The position numbers and the translations under genes were made by a program. 64,000 bases of DNA from Phoebastria nigripes (taxonomy: Eukaryota > Chordata > Aves > Procellariiformes > Diomedeidae), in assembly GCA_035582835.1 (NCBI GenBank), contig JAYKAV010003090.1:248001-312000 (forward strand). Direction: 5' to 3'. The notes beneath the pieces are model-generated. The model saw only the letters and a program-made list of their open reading frames with translations. It was not told the DNA's origin and searched no databases. Positions within the stretch are counted from its first letter, which is position 1; each line of letters opens with the position of its first letter. This document shows positions 25,656 through 38,400 of the stretch, one piece after another.

Positions 25656-26293
25656 TCAACATTACCCCATGCAATACTACAGGCTTGGGGAAGAGTGGCT
25701 GGAAAGCTGCCTGTCGGAAAAGGACCTGGGGGTATTGGTTGACAGCCAGCTGAATATGAGGCAGTAGTGTGCCCAGGTGGCCAAGAAGGCCAACGGCATC
25801 CTGGCCTGTCTCAGAAATAGTGTGGCCAGCAGGAGTAGGGAGGTGATCGTGCCCCTGTACTCGGCCCTGGTGAGGCCGCACCTCAAATACTGTGTTCAGN
25901 NNNNGCTGAGGGAACTGGGACTGTTTAGTCTGGAGAAGAGGAGGCTCAGGGGAGACCTTATTGCCCTCTACAACTACCTGAAAGGAGGTTGCAGCAAGGT
26001 GGGTGTTGGTCTCTTCTGCCAAGCAACTAGCAATATGACAAGAGGAAATGGCCTCAAGTTGCTCCAGGGGGGGTTTAGATTGGACATTAGGAAAAATTTC
26101 TTCACTGAAAGGGTTGTCAAGCATTGGAACAGGCTGCCCAGGGAAGTGGTTGAGTCACCATCCCTGGAGGTATTTCAAAGACGTGTAGATGTGGTGCTTA
26201 GGGACATGGTTTAGTGGTGGACTTGGCAGTGCTAGGTTAACAGTTGGACTTGATGATCTTAAGGGTCTTTTCCAACCTATATGATTCTATGAT
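25656..26293 (+). mobile_element. CR1 LINE, 5'-truncated, with assembly gap
   Basis: This is a non-LTR retrotransposon remnant covering the end of ORF2 and the 3'UTR. Recognisable CR1 blocks in order are CCCATGCAATACTACAGGC, GAAAAGGACCTGGGGGTATT, GTGGCCAAGAAGGCCAACGG, GCCCCTGTACTCGGCCCTGG, CTGGAGAAGAGGAGGCTCAG, GGGACATGGTTTAGTGGTGG and a terminal ATGATTCTATGATG. The encoded frame is closed by stops (for example in GCAGTAGTGTGCC), so the copy is dead. Five N's at 25900-25904 sit where the CR1 consensus I remember has roughly 110-130 further bases, so the true insertion is longer than shown. Confidence 0.96.
25900..25904. other. assembly gap inside CR1
   Basis: Five N's follow TACTGTGTTCAG and precede GCTGAGGGAACTGGG. 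In CR1 these two blocks are not adjacent, so the gap size is nominal and roughly 0.1 kb is probably missing. Confidence 0.8.
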
Positions 26294-26600
26294 GCTATCA
26301 AAGAAGTATTTACACTTAAAATCAACAGTATATTATTTTTCCCCCTTTGGATGACAAGTCAGTCACCTCTCTTCCCCCTTCACCTCTCCTTTCCCTCACT
26401 AGCAGCTCTTTGAAACTTTTAACACAATGTTTTTCTAGTACTCCATTTGTAACCCTCAAGGTCAGGTTGCAATCTCCAAACATGCAACAGCTCTGCCCAA
26501 AGACTCCCGCACATTCTTTCTTCCCACAGTCACTCCCTATATTACCAAAACCGGATGTTAGGCAATTACCTAGAGGGACTATGTAATCAAAAATGTAGCT

Positions 26601-26617
26601 AAAAAAAAAAAAAAAAA
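26601..26617 (+). repeat. poly-A tract
   Basis: A run of 17 A's lies in unique sequence, about 110 bp before the larger A/C/A tract. Confidence 0.9.
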
Positions 26618-26724
26618 TTCTGCTTCACCTCTGTGTTAAGAGTTTAGTGTGAGAAAATTACAATACCTAAACTTAAGTTTAGAAATAAGGAAACATGATA
26701 ATAAGAACTATCCTCCTCTTCCTC

Positions 26725-26727
<3 letters not shown>

Positions 26728-26758
<31 letters not shown>

Positions 26759-26796
26759 CCCCCCCCCCCATAAAAAAAAAAAAAAAAAAAAAAAAA
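26728..26796 (+). repeat. poly-A / poly-C / poly-A tract
   Basis: About 29 A's are followed directly by about 13 C's, then AT, then about 25 A's. The C run gives a 13-G run on the minus strand. Lengths in a draft assembly are unreliable. Confidence 0.9.
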
Positions 26797-29557
26797 TCAA
26801 CACAGCATTTTGAGCTTAACATGGAAGATATTGTCCCGGGTGGTGGCAAAAATCACTTGGAGCAAGTCACTTTTGCATCTTGGCAGAACAACCCTTCAGG
26901 AGAAAAAAAGCCCATGCCTACAGTCAGCAATTTCCCACAGATGACTTGCTGTGGTAGCTATCCAGATTACCTCTCCATGGACCCAGTCCAAAGCTCATTA
27001 CTGGCAACAGGCTTTTGAAACAGCCCTGTATGTTTTTTCATGATGGGAAAGCTCTATATTTAATTGATAGACTGGAAAGAATCTTAAACTCTTTGAAGTC
27101 TGAGATTAACAAGAGAAAAGGACATAACATTTGCCTTTGGCTTGGCAAGTGATACCTGGGGGAAAAAAACCTCTGTGATCTAGAAATAGTGCAATTTATA
27201 CAGTGCTCAGTATGGTGCAAGTACATCACAGGATACCTTTAAAATTAAAGGTCTGGAGGTAGCAAAATTACTGGTTGCTTCCTATTACCAACACAATTTA
27301 GTTATTAGACTTTACAAAAAAAATCTTTCAAAGAGAAGCATGAATGGCGTTCAAAAAATGAAAAATTGTAATTAAAACAATTTTATCTGAATTTATTTTA
27401 GCACCATGCTTGCAATTGCGTTCAAACAGCATTAACAGAAGAATTTAATATCAAATAAAATACAAAAATATACAAAATCCTGTAATTTCATCATTTTATT
27501 GTTTTAGGATTTCATAATCTATTTAGAATAAACTCTGTTCTAGCTCTTCAGAAAAGTGGCCATATTTGAAGGGACAAGCATTTGCAGTAGCATTTTAGGC
27601 CACAGCACAGTGGTGGAGTAGGCCATTACTCAGCTGATCCACATAAAAGCTGTTCTGCTTATTTAGTTTTCAGCAGGGTCAAGCCACTGAATTACCTCAC
27701 AGTTTAAACAAATATTAAATGTCAGCACAAGTAAAAGGGCAGGAAAGCATGGCCATGGAAGAATGTACGAGAAAGACTCCAACAGTCCCAACTTACACTG
27801 ATGAAACCAAAGATGGAATTTCACTATTAAATGCACAAATAGGTAATGCTAAATATAGAGAAGTTTTTCCAATTGACACAAAATAATGATTCCAAACCTA
27901 AAGCAAATCTAAATAAGAATAATATAAAAAAACCACACCCCACAAATTCAGGATGTTATCTCGTTTCAGGAGGTTGTCCTTCCTCAACAGCATAGCCTAC
28001 AATCAGTATTGTCATGCAGTGGAGGATGTAACTGTGTGCTCCATCACCCTCGGAAATATCTCTCGGCCAAGGGAACCATGTGTATGAGGAAATGCTACCC
28101 TCTATCGTTTGACTAGTCTGAACAGCTAATATCTCCTTAAAACGATCATTTTAGGAGGCTAACTCTGCTTTTCCTAGAAATTACTACACAAATCATGAGT
28201 TAAAACCCCACAAACCTGAAGCGCTGGTGTTTGTTACTGCACAGCCAGACCTCAACCTTCTTTTCATTCATCAACTTACTCCTTGGCTACAGCACTCTAA
28301 CGGGCCCTGTGACTGGGGCTTTTCCAAAAGGAAGGCAAAGCCAGAGCCTGAAAAATAATTATTCCTTCAAATAACTGACTTTTTTTTTTTTTAGCTTTGC
28401 CTAACAGTTTGAATTCTTTTTTGTCTACTTTGTAGAAGTACTACTTCAAATCCTTACGTGATCTTTTACCATTCTCGTGTTGTCTTCCCACTATCACCAC
28501 TTTCCAAACCCTGATATTTAAACTCTTAGAACAGCCCTTATTTCAAAGATCTTATATTTAAATGCCTTCGCTAAAAAGTTGAAGCAGCAGGATCTGAAGA
28601 CATAGTAATTCTATTGCAAATGGAGCTAGAAGGTGATCTTTGAATTCAACTGTATTATGAAAAATTTCTTAGAGACCACAAAGGGTGTCCCCTCCCATAA
28701 ATAAGAAAAAAAAAAAAAGAGGGAAACAATATTCTTTCTGCCAAAGTCACTGCTTAAGAAGAGCTGCAAAACTATACTTCATGAGGATTTGGACCATGCC
28801 AGCAGGATATTAGATTTAAAAGGAAAATTATTTTTTTCAGCTTATTCTACATTTAAAATGAGAAGCTCTACTTGGCTAACAGCAAATAGAATGAAAGAAA
28901 CACAAGGAGGAAGAGGAAGAGGAAGATTGCCAGGACAAAGTACAAAGAATAATACAGTCTGGGGGGCAAGTGGCAGGGAACAGCAAGTGGAAAACATAAG
29001 GTTTTCCATAACCTTTGTATCTTTAATTCAGTTAATTTAGAGATGGAGTTAATCAGTGTTGACACCTCTGAATTTCTTCGAAAAGAAACTGAAATTTGAA
29101 GTCCACTAGAACCTTTTTGCCTTCTGACCTCTGTTTCTAGCCCTTTTGGGTAGGAAACAAGAATTGAGTGAATCTTAAATGTTTGGTTCTTGTTTTCTAA
29201 GGATGATTTTGATTAAATACACTACTGATGTAGACATCCTCAGGTTGACACACTGTAACTTGTATGTACCACCACCGATAAACAAACAGTGCGACAGGCC
29301 TGTTTTAATCACTGCTTAAGGATGAAAGTATTGTAATGTATCATTGCTACTATTTAACCTCAAGCCAGCAGTGCAGCTAAAGCATACTGTAAGGTCTTTC
29401 TGACCTCGGTCAGAACACGAGACATTGATTACATGTTATAATGCTATTATTTGTTTACTGACACCAAAACATAAAATATTAAATACAGGTTGTCAGAAAT
29501 ACAATCAACACAGAGCTCACAATATTCCATCCTTGTCCTCCAGACGATTTCCAAGGC
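26797..29557. other. non-coding stretch downstream of mir-30c-2
   Basis: The DNA is AT-rich and unique, just 3' of mir-30c-2 on the transcribed strand. A GGA/AGG patch lies at about 28903-28927 and T/A runs lie near 28380 and 28709. No poly(A) site of the host can be singled out. Confidence 0.65.
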
Positions 29558-29561
29558 AGGG

Positions 29562-29583
29562 AGAGTAAACAGCCTTCTCCCAG
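29562..29583 (-). ncRNA. mature miR-30c-2-3p
   Basis: The 22-nt 3p arm begins CTGGGAGAAGGCTG and ends TTTACTCT on the minus strand. It matches miR-30c-2-3p, which differs from miR-30c-1-3p near the middle, and so fixes the paralogue. Confidence 0.93.
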
Positions 29584-29600
29584 CTTTCTTAGTTTCCACA

Positions 29601-29623
29601 GCTGAGAGTGTAGGATGTTTACA
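29601..29623 (-). ncRNA. mature miR-30c-5p
   Basis: The 23-nt 5p arm is identical to vertebrate miR-30c-5p and has seed GTAAACA. The CTACACTCTCAGC portion after the seed identifies 30c. Confidence 0.96.
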
Positions 29624-30555
29624 GTACCTGTCACTCAGAGCGCTTGAAAACAGACCAAATGTCGGCAGACCTAGTACAGACTTCATCACTGATTGCCAGA
29701 AACATGCAGATGTCAAGGGAGGGAAAAAACCCATACCCATGACTATTTTATACCATGCGAATCCCAATCAATGTTACATCCTTTGTGCACAAGTTGGGAG
29801 GTGTAAGAAAGAAGTTCAAAATAAAGCTGAGCTTCAGCATCTCCAGAGGACAGCCACTGTTATTGCCACTGTGGTATTGCAAGGCTTCCTGCCAGTTCAC
29901 TCCAAAGTACTCCTGAATGTCTTGAAGTTGTGCCTGCAGAAAAGAGAGAATTCACCTTTTTAATGAGTGCACATAAATTAACTAACAAACAAATCAAGCA
30001 GAAAAATTGTATTTGCATTCCACAAGTAAAAGCCGTCATGTAATTTTTCCAAAGGACTAGAAGCTTTTAACACAATTTAAAAGCAATATCCTGGAGTGCT
30101 GGCTTAGAGGAATGCCTACAGTATCTGGCTTATTTTTAATTATCAGAGGAATGATGGTTCTGGGACACCTCTGAATACTGTGAGGAAAGGGATACTTTTA
30201 AAAACACGGCTTGGTAAATTTAAGAGTTCGGTTATACAACAACAGATGGCTGTTAACAGCAGTCTAGGTATGTTTGAGATTATATTTTCCTCTCAGAAAC
30301 AGATTAAGTATTCAGTTTCCTTAAATATATCACCTCTAAGGGAAAAGGAAAAAAACAAAATAAAAAATGAGAATCTAATCATAAATAACAAAAAGTTTCT
30401 CTCATGTAGAACAAAAGCCAAAATCCTCAGAAGAGAAAAAATCCCACTTAAACAGGTTTTAGTACAACATAAGAAACACTTTGGGACAAGATTATTAATA
30501 GTTTCTACTTTAAAAAACAATGCATGTGCAAAAAACCATGTGCAAGTGACTGGGG

Positions 30556-30593
30556 ACCTGAATCATCTTACACAACCTGAATCATCTTACAGC
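30556..30593 (+). repeat. two-copy 19-bp tandem duplication
   Basis: ACCTGAATCATCTTACACA is followed immediately by ACCTGAATCATCTTACAGC, identical over the first 17 bases. This is a recent local duplication. Confidence 0.85.
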
Positions 30594-31480
30594 AACCTAC
30601 TTTAAGAAAAGTTAATTTGCTATTGAAAAGGCAGAGGAGCTTTATCAGAGAGCTTAACCCATAGAAGGGTTGCCCCAATACTGGTACTGTTCTCACCATT
30701 ATATGAACACCATTTATAGCACAGCATATTGGCCAGCTTTCTGAAGAAACAGCTTTCCCTTGGGCATAAAGTATATTCCAGTTGGACCAAAGTAACTGTA
30801 CAATTTTCTCCTCTACCATTACCTGCATTTCATTCCAGTACTTCTGAAAATCAGGCCACATATCTAAAAGCCCAGTTCTTGCAGTCACAAAAATCCCCAG
30901 TGGGGATCCCTTTGGTCAAGACAGCAGCAGGAGAGGAAAAGAGGGGGACTATGTAATAGCATGCCCCACTTTACCATTCATAAGAAGGCCTAGAGATTTG
31001 CAGGAGCCTGAAAAGTTGAAATAAATCTGAAAGTACAGATCACCTTCACCTTCCAGTCTGCTACAAAATAATATGAACTGCAAGGGCAAAGGAGGCAAAA
31101 ATGGCAAGAATTAAAATGTTTCCTTCTCAAGCTGTCTATCCTGAATAAATCAGCTCTCTGGTCAGCAACAACCTACACTAGTTCTGCACTCAGAAGATGC
31201 ATTTCTCCTAAAAAAAAATCCACCAATTTTACATGCTGACTGGGGCCATGGGTTGGATCTCTAAGACACACAGTGGAAGAGGGAAATCCCTGTCCTTTAA
31301 TCAAGCAGCCAAGCCGGTCAGAGTACAGGTAACCCTGCAAGAAACAGAATAGCCTGGTGTTGGCTCAACAACAAATCCAGCAGTAGAAACAAAAGCATAA
31401 AGTGCAGAAAGAAAATCATGGAGCTGCACCCTCAGAGCAAGAAAAAGGAGTAAATCTCAGAATAATCCAGGCGTGAACAC

Positions 31481-31600
31481 ATCTCAGGAGGTCATCTAGT
31501 CCCAGCCCCTGCTGGAGGCAGGGCTAGCTTCGAAGTCCCATGTGCACAGCAGCTAGAGACCTTGTATTTCTCATTCAAGGTTTTCCAGATTAAGTATGGT
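31481..31600 (-). mobile_element. old CR1-like 3'UTR fragment
   Basis: The plus strand reads CTCAGGAGGTCATCTAGTCC, AGCCCCTGCTGGAGGCAGGG and then AGACCTTGTATTTCTC and GGTTTTCCAG. On the minus strand this follows the layout of older avian CR1 tails (GGACTAGATGACCTCC). The terminal octamer is missing and divergence is high, so both boundaries are approximate. Confidence 0.55.
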
Positions 31601-34600
31601 TTGCAGAAGACACTTCAACCCTTTACAAGAGAGAGCAGAAAAATGATATTGTGGTAGTCTCTGACTGAATTTACCACAGTACTCTCAACCTTTGGCAGAC
31701 AGGCACCTGATACTTCTATTGTTAACAGATCCTATTTTGATCCTCTAAGGGCTATGATGAAATTTTTTTTTATATTCAAATGATCAGTCATGATATCATC
31801 TTGATTTGCATCTTTTATTACTGTTGGTTAGAACTTCTATTTACTATTATTTTATTTTCCCTGTACAATTCAAACTTCAGGGCTTCAAATCAGACAGTTG
31901 ACTTTGAAAATGTTAACCTATGTTAGACCCTCTAACATTAAGACAGTTTTCCCTAGTTTAATACATGGAAAATAAATGGAAACAAAAAAATTACCTCCCC
32001 CCCAATAATCCAGTATGTCCCTAAGGCAAAAAAACCCCAAACTATGTAAATTCAGAGAGCATGGATATTGTATTTGCTAAAAAGAAAGTAGCAGGAAAAA
32101 CCCCAAAATGTCTGCTTTAGCTTTTTTCTATAGCAACAAAAAATTCTGCTTTGAAAAGAAGCCTATGACCTATTGGAGCTGTTGGCCTCATATCTAAGGA
32201 AATTTGAGAGCCAGTGCAATAACAGGCAACATACTGTCAGCATACACAGGAAGAAAACTTGTCAAGGCAAATGATGCAGTGACAAGGAAATACTCAAACA
32301 GATGAAGGAAAAACAATCCAGAAATTCAGAACAGGAAAAATCAGAATAAAAACTAAGCAATGTATTATTGTCTCATACTATTATGGAATCCCAAACACCT
32401 TTGAGACTTACTATATGTTCTTCGGCTTCAGCATTTAAATGAATGATAGAAGTGACTTAGGACTTTAAAAGTCAGTTTTGCATATATATTTCAGACATGC
32501 TTCCCACCAGATAGTCATAACAACTTCAAACAATTTAAGGAAATCTTCTGGTAAGAACTGCATTTATACTCAACACAGTAATTCTTATTCTGAAGGGCCT
32601 ACATTCAAAACAAGCGAGAGGAGAACATGACAGCAATGAAATGATTACACTAAGCGCAGGTCCAGTATATTTCTACTGCTTCTCTGTTGACTGCCTTTGA
32701 CTTNCAAATCAATTCAGGTGACTGTTTTATTTTAACCAATATTTATGAAGTCTGAATGATGCTTCTAAGGTGAAATACTTGGGGAGGGGTAGGAAGTTAC
32801 ATACATCACATCCCTTTGCCAAAATAGATGCCTACCACTTGCTAGGCACAGTTCCTGATCTATGTCTAGGTACTCAGATAGCAGCAAAAAAACCCCCACC
32901 AGCTTTCATTGCAAAGCATGTCCTTCTATAGGTGTCTGAGAAGAAATAATGCTGGTGATTTGCCAGTAAGTCCTGCACAAAGCTAGGCTAAAATTCTGCA
33001 GCTAAGGGAGTTAATGGAAGGCACTATCTGTACAGATAGCCACATGGGTTGATCATAGTCTCAGCAAAGCCATCACAACAGTAAGGATAAACTGTAATAC
33101 AGAGAGTTACGAAGGAAGCAGCTGCTAAAAGAATGTAGTGCAACAACAAAAACCAACAACTCCAAAACCCAACTGAAGCACTGCCCTGCCGTCACCTGGA
33201 AGGAAGAGATTCTGAATTGCACAATACAGGTCACACTATAAAAAGACTGCAGTTGTTCATTCACTTTCTTTTCACAATGAAGCACGAAAGGGAAGGACTG
33301 AAAAGAACACCTATTCTCTTCCCTCTTTAGCAAGTTAGATATTTAATTTCTTGTGATGACGAGAAGTTGGGTGCCAACATACACAAGTTACTCACTGCTC
33401 ACTTTACAGAATATTTGTTGTAGTCAAGAACCACTCAATTATATCACCCAACAGTAGATGACCAGAAAATAAAGAAAAATGACCCTCAGTTTGTAACCAG
33501 GGAGAAAATTATATATAGTGTGAGGTATAACACCTTTATATCCTTGTCAGATGAGTTGACATCCTGCTACTTTCCATGTACTTGTGGCCCTCTGAAAAAG
33601 CTTATCTTTCTGCTACCTCTGCATCAGACACACCATTAAAACGGGGGAAAGTATCACTGAACATTATGGATATTATGGCATTAGCAAAACTAATGAAGCA
33701 CTATTTACATGGTGAGCCCTCTTATACTGCCTTTTACAAATGAAAAAAGTTCAAAACGGTCTCTAAAACCCTCCTCAAAATTCATCTATAATGCACACAG
33801 GGAAGGCTAATCTGCCTACAAAGAGGCAGATCCACCTGCAGTGACCCACTTGAGGGGCAAAATACTTGTGCTGTGTCTCCCTCCTGAACACAGATAGCTT
33901 AAAAAACAGCAGGCCCAGGGAAGACTTCAAAGTATTTAAAGCTCTTCCTTCCTTGCCTGGTGGAGTCCTGGAGTAAAGACTGTGTGGTCTTTACATTTGG
34001 AGATATATCCCAAATTACCTCTTTCACTGACCTGCCACCCCTCAAAAAGCAACTAGCAACATCTGAAGTACAACAGCCATGTCAATTTGAAGTAAGAATT
34101 GAGATTTGGACTTGGGAAGGAGCAGGCAAAGTGGCGGGCATCCTTAGAGCTTAGCTAGAGTCTGGTGGATCCCCCTTCATATGTCTCCATCCTTACGTGG
34201 TAGCTGTGAAGACCACAAACCGCTCACTTCTGCTGTTTTCCTACTACATGAAGCAGCATTTCCCTCAAAATTGCCAAGATTTTCTTCTCACATGCCTGCT
34301 CCTGGAAGGGCGCACAGCTTCAGTGAACAACAACTGGTCCTGGAAACAATGATTTGTTATCGACTTTCTCCAAAAACTCTGGCACGGTTGTAAGATTACT
34401 TCAAGCCCATGCCAATGAATTTTATGTTTTTTCTTGTCCTGATCATTCTGTGTTACATTTTGGATATATGCACTTATATATCTGGGTATGTAAGGAGGAA
34501 CCCCAGGGTCTCCGTCTGATGGGGAAAACCTAAAAATGGAGGTGGATCTCAGGGCTCTCCTTTAGCAACTGTATGTGCTGTTGGCTTTGAAGAAAGAAAA

Positions 34601-35420
34601 CTATCCCATTCATTTCCTTCATGAGCCTTGCAGCTCTTTGAAGGGAGGGGAAAAAATATTAAAAAAAAAAAATTTCCTTTTCCATGTAACTGCTATAAGA
34701 CACACACAGAATAAAAAAAATTAATCTGAAATTAAAGTCCTTAGTAAATTTTTAAACTAGCTAAAAGAAACATTAATTTCAGCAATTCTAAACTTTTTTT
34801 TTCCCCTGGGAGTCAGAAGCAAGATAGTGGGAGAAGAACAGCCACCACACAGAAGCCACAAAATACAGTGGAACAGCCCAAAACACAAAAGCAAGGAGAC
34901 TGTAGATAGGTAATTGCCCTGTCTTTGAATGAAAAACATTTCAAATACTATATAAATATATAAACTGCCACCAGATGTCAGTACAGCCTAGAGAATTGCT
35001 AGTTCAACTCTCCACTCCAGGCTGATAAGTATATTTATTTAATATCCCTGCAACTGTCCAGGTACGCAAATCCAGCCTTGCCGTCAGTCCTGAATAGAAA
35101 GAGTCACACAAAATAGAAAGTCTCACTTTCATACAGAGAAGCAGCCCCTGGGGCCTGCCATATGATCTCATTTGCATGTTATCAACGTGCAAAAAAATGG
35201 AATACAAAGCTGTAAGAATAGGCATCAGTTTCTACTGCCGCAGGACATCAAGAGCCAGCTTGATATTAAATAATCGCTAATTAAGGTTCAATGCCCTCCT
35301 TCCTCATGCTCGTCAGACTCTCTAGCTATGGCATGTGCCTTTGTCCCACATGTTCGCATTCCCTCTGTTCCTAAATAGCTTTAGTCTCCTTAGATTACGC
35401 TGCAAAGTGTTGGGGAATAT

Positions 35421-35439
35421 TTAGCAACGAGGTTGCTAA
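35421..35439. promoter_or_regulatory. perfect 19-bp palindrome
   Basis: TTAGCAAC-GAG-GTTGCTAA has exact 8-bp arms. It lies in a stretch (about 35230-35600) with homeobox-like words (AATCGCTAATTAAGG) and low repeat content. This could be a transcription-factor site cluster, but no factor can be assigned with confidence. Confidence 0.3.
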
Positions 35440-38400
35440 GCTAAATAAAGCTTTTCTGCAAAACAAGCATTAGCATGATTGTCCTTGTGCTACAGCAGAG
35501 GGTCCGTCCCTCCACCTTCTCCCCGTCTCTTTGATTTTTGACAAGAGTTGTAAGGAAAGTGTCTCCGGAGCATCTCCGGCTGAGGTGATTTTACTTCAAA
35601 AATTCTAACAGCAGCATTTATCTCATTTCTTCACACAAATAAATATCAAAATCTAGTTTCTCAATGGTAGAAATTAGTTTCAGCAAGACAGACTGGCACA
35701 AAAACATTTTTGCTGCTCAGTGTCTAAATTCAGTTACACACTTCGCTATTAACTAAAAAAGTTTCACAGGCTACTTAAATAAAGGGCAGGACTTAATTTA
35801 GACCATTAGTGCATAGACTAAAAACAATCAAAAAAGGAATGAAACCACTCCCCCGTTCCAAACGTAACCTATATTGTTTAGTCTTAGCAAGAATTTTCAG
35901 CTTTGCTAGTTTATAGATCGAGCTTTCTGTCCTACCACAATCAACAAATCTTACTCTAACGCAAAAACACATATTAAGAGAACACCAGAATTTGTAGAAA
36001 CCAAGAGAAGAATTGTCAAGTCATTAAGAAATATAACTAATGCCATTTTTGCTTGGCATAGAACCACTGGATGTTGGCGACATCCTGATTGCTATTTTGT
36101 GAGAAATATGCAGGTAAGCAAAGCAACAAACATACATTGACCTATGGAATTTTACATTAGGAGAACTTTGTTTTTAATTCATTTCTTAGGTACAAGAGTA
36201 ATATAAGAAATGAGGTTTATGGTTTTAATACTGGCTCATTGCATAACCTTACAAAAACCTCTTCAATTTTCTTACCAAATGCAGTCAACTCAGTGCATGT
36301 ATATTCTTACAGTCCAATGTAAAGAAATTCGAAAGTTATATAATTAAAGGGAACTTTAAGTTAAAAAACGTGAACAGAAAATGAACTTTTTAGGCTAATG
36401 GCTAGGAAGAAAATTTACTGAAATATCTCTGTCATGCCTTATAGGGTGGTTTTAGCACAGCTCTGAGGTTTCAACTTAAGTTTTAAGCCTACCGCACTCT
36501 TAGATTTCCTTTACATGGTTTCATATCTCAAGTTGAGTAAAATTGGAAAAGCAGCAAAAATACTGATACACAGAGGCTTTTTTGGAGCATTTATGCTTTA
36601 ATATAGATGCTGGACAACTTGGACATTAAAATGGAGAAGAGAAATAAAAAGCAGAGAGGCAGACAGCATCCTAGAAGATTTACCTTATATCATTCTGAAG
36701 GGGAGATGGAGTACAAACTACCTAGTAGTTGAGCAGCAGCAACTGCAAAAAATGAATCTGAAGTAAATCGCTTCACAGGAAACCCCCAAACCACTTAACA
36801 TGGTATCAAAATTATGTCCAAAGGAAGAACGCCTCTAATTTCATACCTAAATTAAGCTATAGAACCTCCCTCCAATTCAGGTGAGCTACGTAGTCTCAGA
36901 AGTTTCTCTTGGAGGAGTCTGATCACGGACTCAGGAGGGAAGGCAAGTTTTGTTGCAAACCTGACTAAGTGCTTAATTAAATATAAAACCTACAAGCATG
37001 TTTCACCTTGCTTTTGAGTTTCATCAGGAAGCCTTTGCACAATTCCTATTTTGTTCCATACAACTGCAAGTCTTTGTCAGGTTAAAACAAGAGGTAATTT
37101 ATGTGCACTCTCTAAACTGGAATTTTTAATTCATGAGTCTTGGCTCTAATTGTAACAAAGACCCTTGAGGCTCATAGTTTCTCTCTGTTAACTTCTCTCC
37201 CTCAAATTCTCTACACGTAAACACTTGTTTCTACAACAGCTCTTCTGCAAGTCATTTTTTCCCCACTTTTTGCACATTCAAAACATGCAAAAACCAACCC
37301 CAAGTGCGTCAGTTTTACACGTGCCACTTGCTCAGTCAGAGTTCGATATGCCCAGGCGACAAGTACTATTCCAGTCACACTCTCTTCAGGAAATCTCAAG
37401 AACATTACTAGCATCAGGAGTACATGACTCAACAGCCAGCTTGCACACTATGCCAAAATAATAGAATAGCTGGCCCCTCTTCCCCAGGAAATCTAACTTC
37501 TTTAAAATCAAAGTTTTAAGAAGGTAAAGAAGAATTTCAGCTTCTGCAGGAGCAAAACTGCAAAGCTGCACTTAAAAGTTACTTAAGATTTTACATTAGC
37601 AGCAAAATTTGAGTAGAAAGAAGCTTACAGTCGGTTACTATTTAGCACAACTTAATTTCCTGAAATCTTTAAATAAAAAGTTCACCCTTGATTGTCAAAG
37701 GGGTTTTTGCGTCCTAACATTTCCTCTACACCCACCAGGCAGCTAGCTCTGCTGCTGAATGAACTGTGGCAAATGACATTCAAGCTGTGAGACTTTGATA
37801 GAGGCTGGCATTTCAGTAGTTACAAGGCAATATTTGCATGACCGAGCAGATGGAGTATGGTGGATGCATCTTTTTTCCTCTACTGAAAAAAGTTCTAGAT
37901 AAAGATGCTTTTAAGAAAGGGAAATTGCCAACCTGAAATGTTGTCATTTTTACGTGGACAAGTAGGAACGAGGTTTGGCACAATGCTTGAAAGACTTGTA
38001 CAGTCAATTTTTCTTGCCGCTGTTGGTTTAAGAGTACTATTAAATTCACAGAGCATGAATTAAGCAATGCAGCAAGCATTTCCTATTGCTAACGCTTATG
38101 GTTACTATAACCATGTTAAAATAGTTTTGATGGTACATTTGTTTTTAATGATACCCCTTTTTTAAGGATTTACAAATAAGTTTTATGGAAAAGTATGCAT
38201 TATTAGGCAATTTCCATCCTTCAGCTATTTTCCCCATCTTAGATCCTTCAATCTCCTCACCTCTTCATTCACTACCCAGATATTCATTTAATCTCTAAGC
38301 ACAGTAGTTGCCTCAAGTTTCACTTTTCTATTTCCATCCTAGACCTTCTTCAGGTTAACTTAGCTAATGGCATTCTTGCCAAAGTCCAAAGATATTTGCA

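Larger units (their letters stand above)
29558..29629 (-). ncRNA. MIR30C2: microRNA precursor mir-30c-2
   Basis: This is the mir-30c-2 hairpin gene on the minus strand. The 72-nt interval has the same length as the human precursor. The 5' arm carries TGTAAACATCCTACACTC and the 3' arm CTGGGAGAAGGCTGTTTAC. The 3p arm is the part that distinguishes 30c-2 from 30c-1, so the paralogue call is specific. The loop reads TGTGGAAACTAAGAAAG, one or two changes from the human TGTGGAAAGTAAGAAAG. The base of the stem reads AGGTACTG on the 5' side and CTCTCCCT on the 3' side, against AGATACTG and CTCTTTCT in human. The product is processed by Drosha and Dicer and acts in RISC with the same seed as miR-30a. 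It lies downstream of mir-30a on the same strand, consistent with one primary transcript. No competing interpretation is reasonable. Confidence 0.97.

Noticed and set aside
25645..26124. 159-codon minus-strand frame
   Set aside because: It is the antisense shadow of the CR1 copy and runs through the N gap.
26695..27018. Plus-strand frame with lysine and proline runs
   Set aside because: It is a translation of the poly-A/poly-C/poly-A tract.
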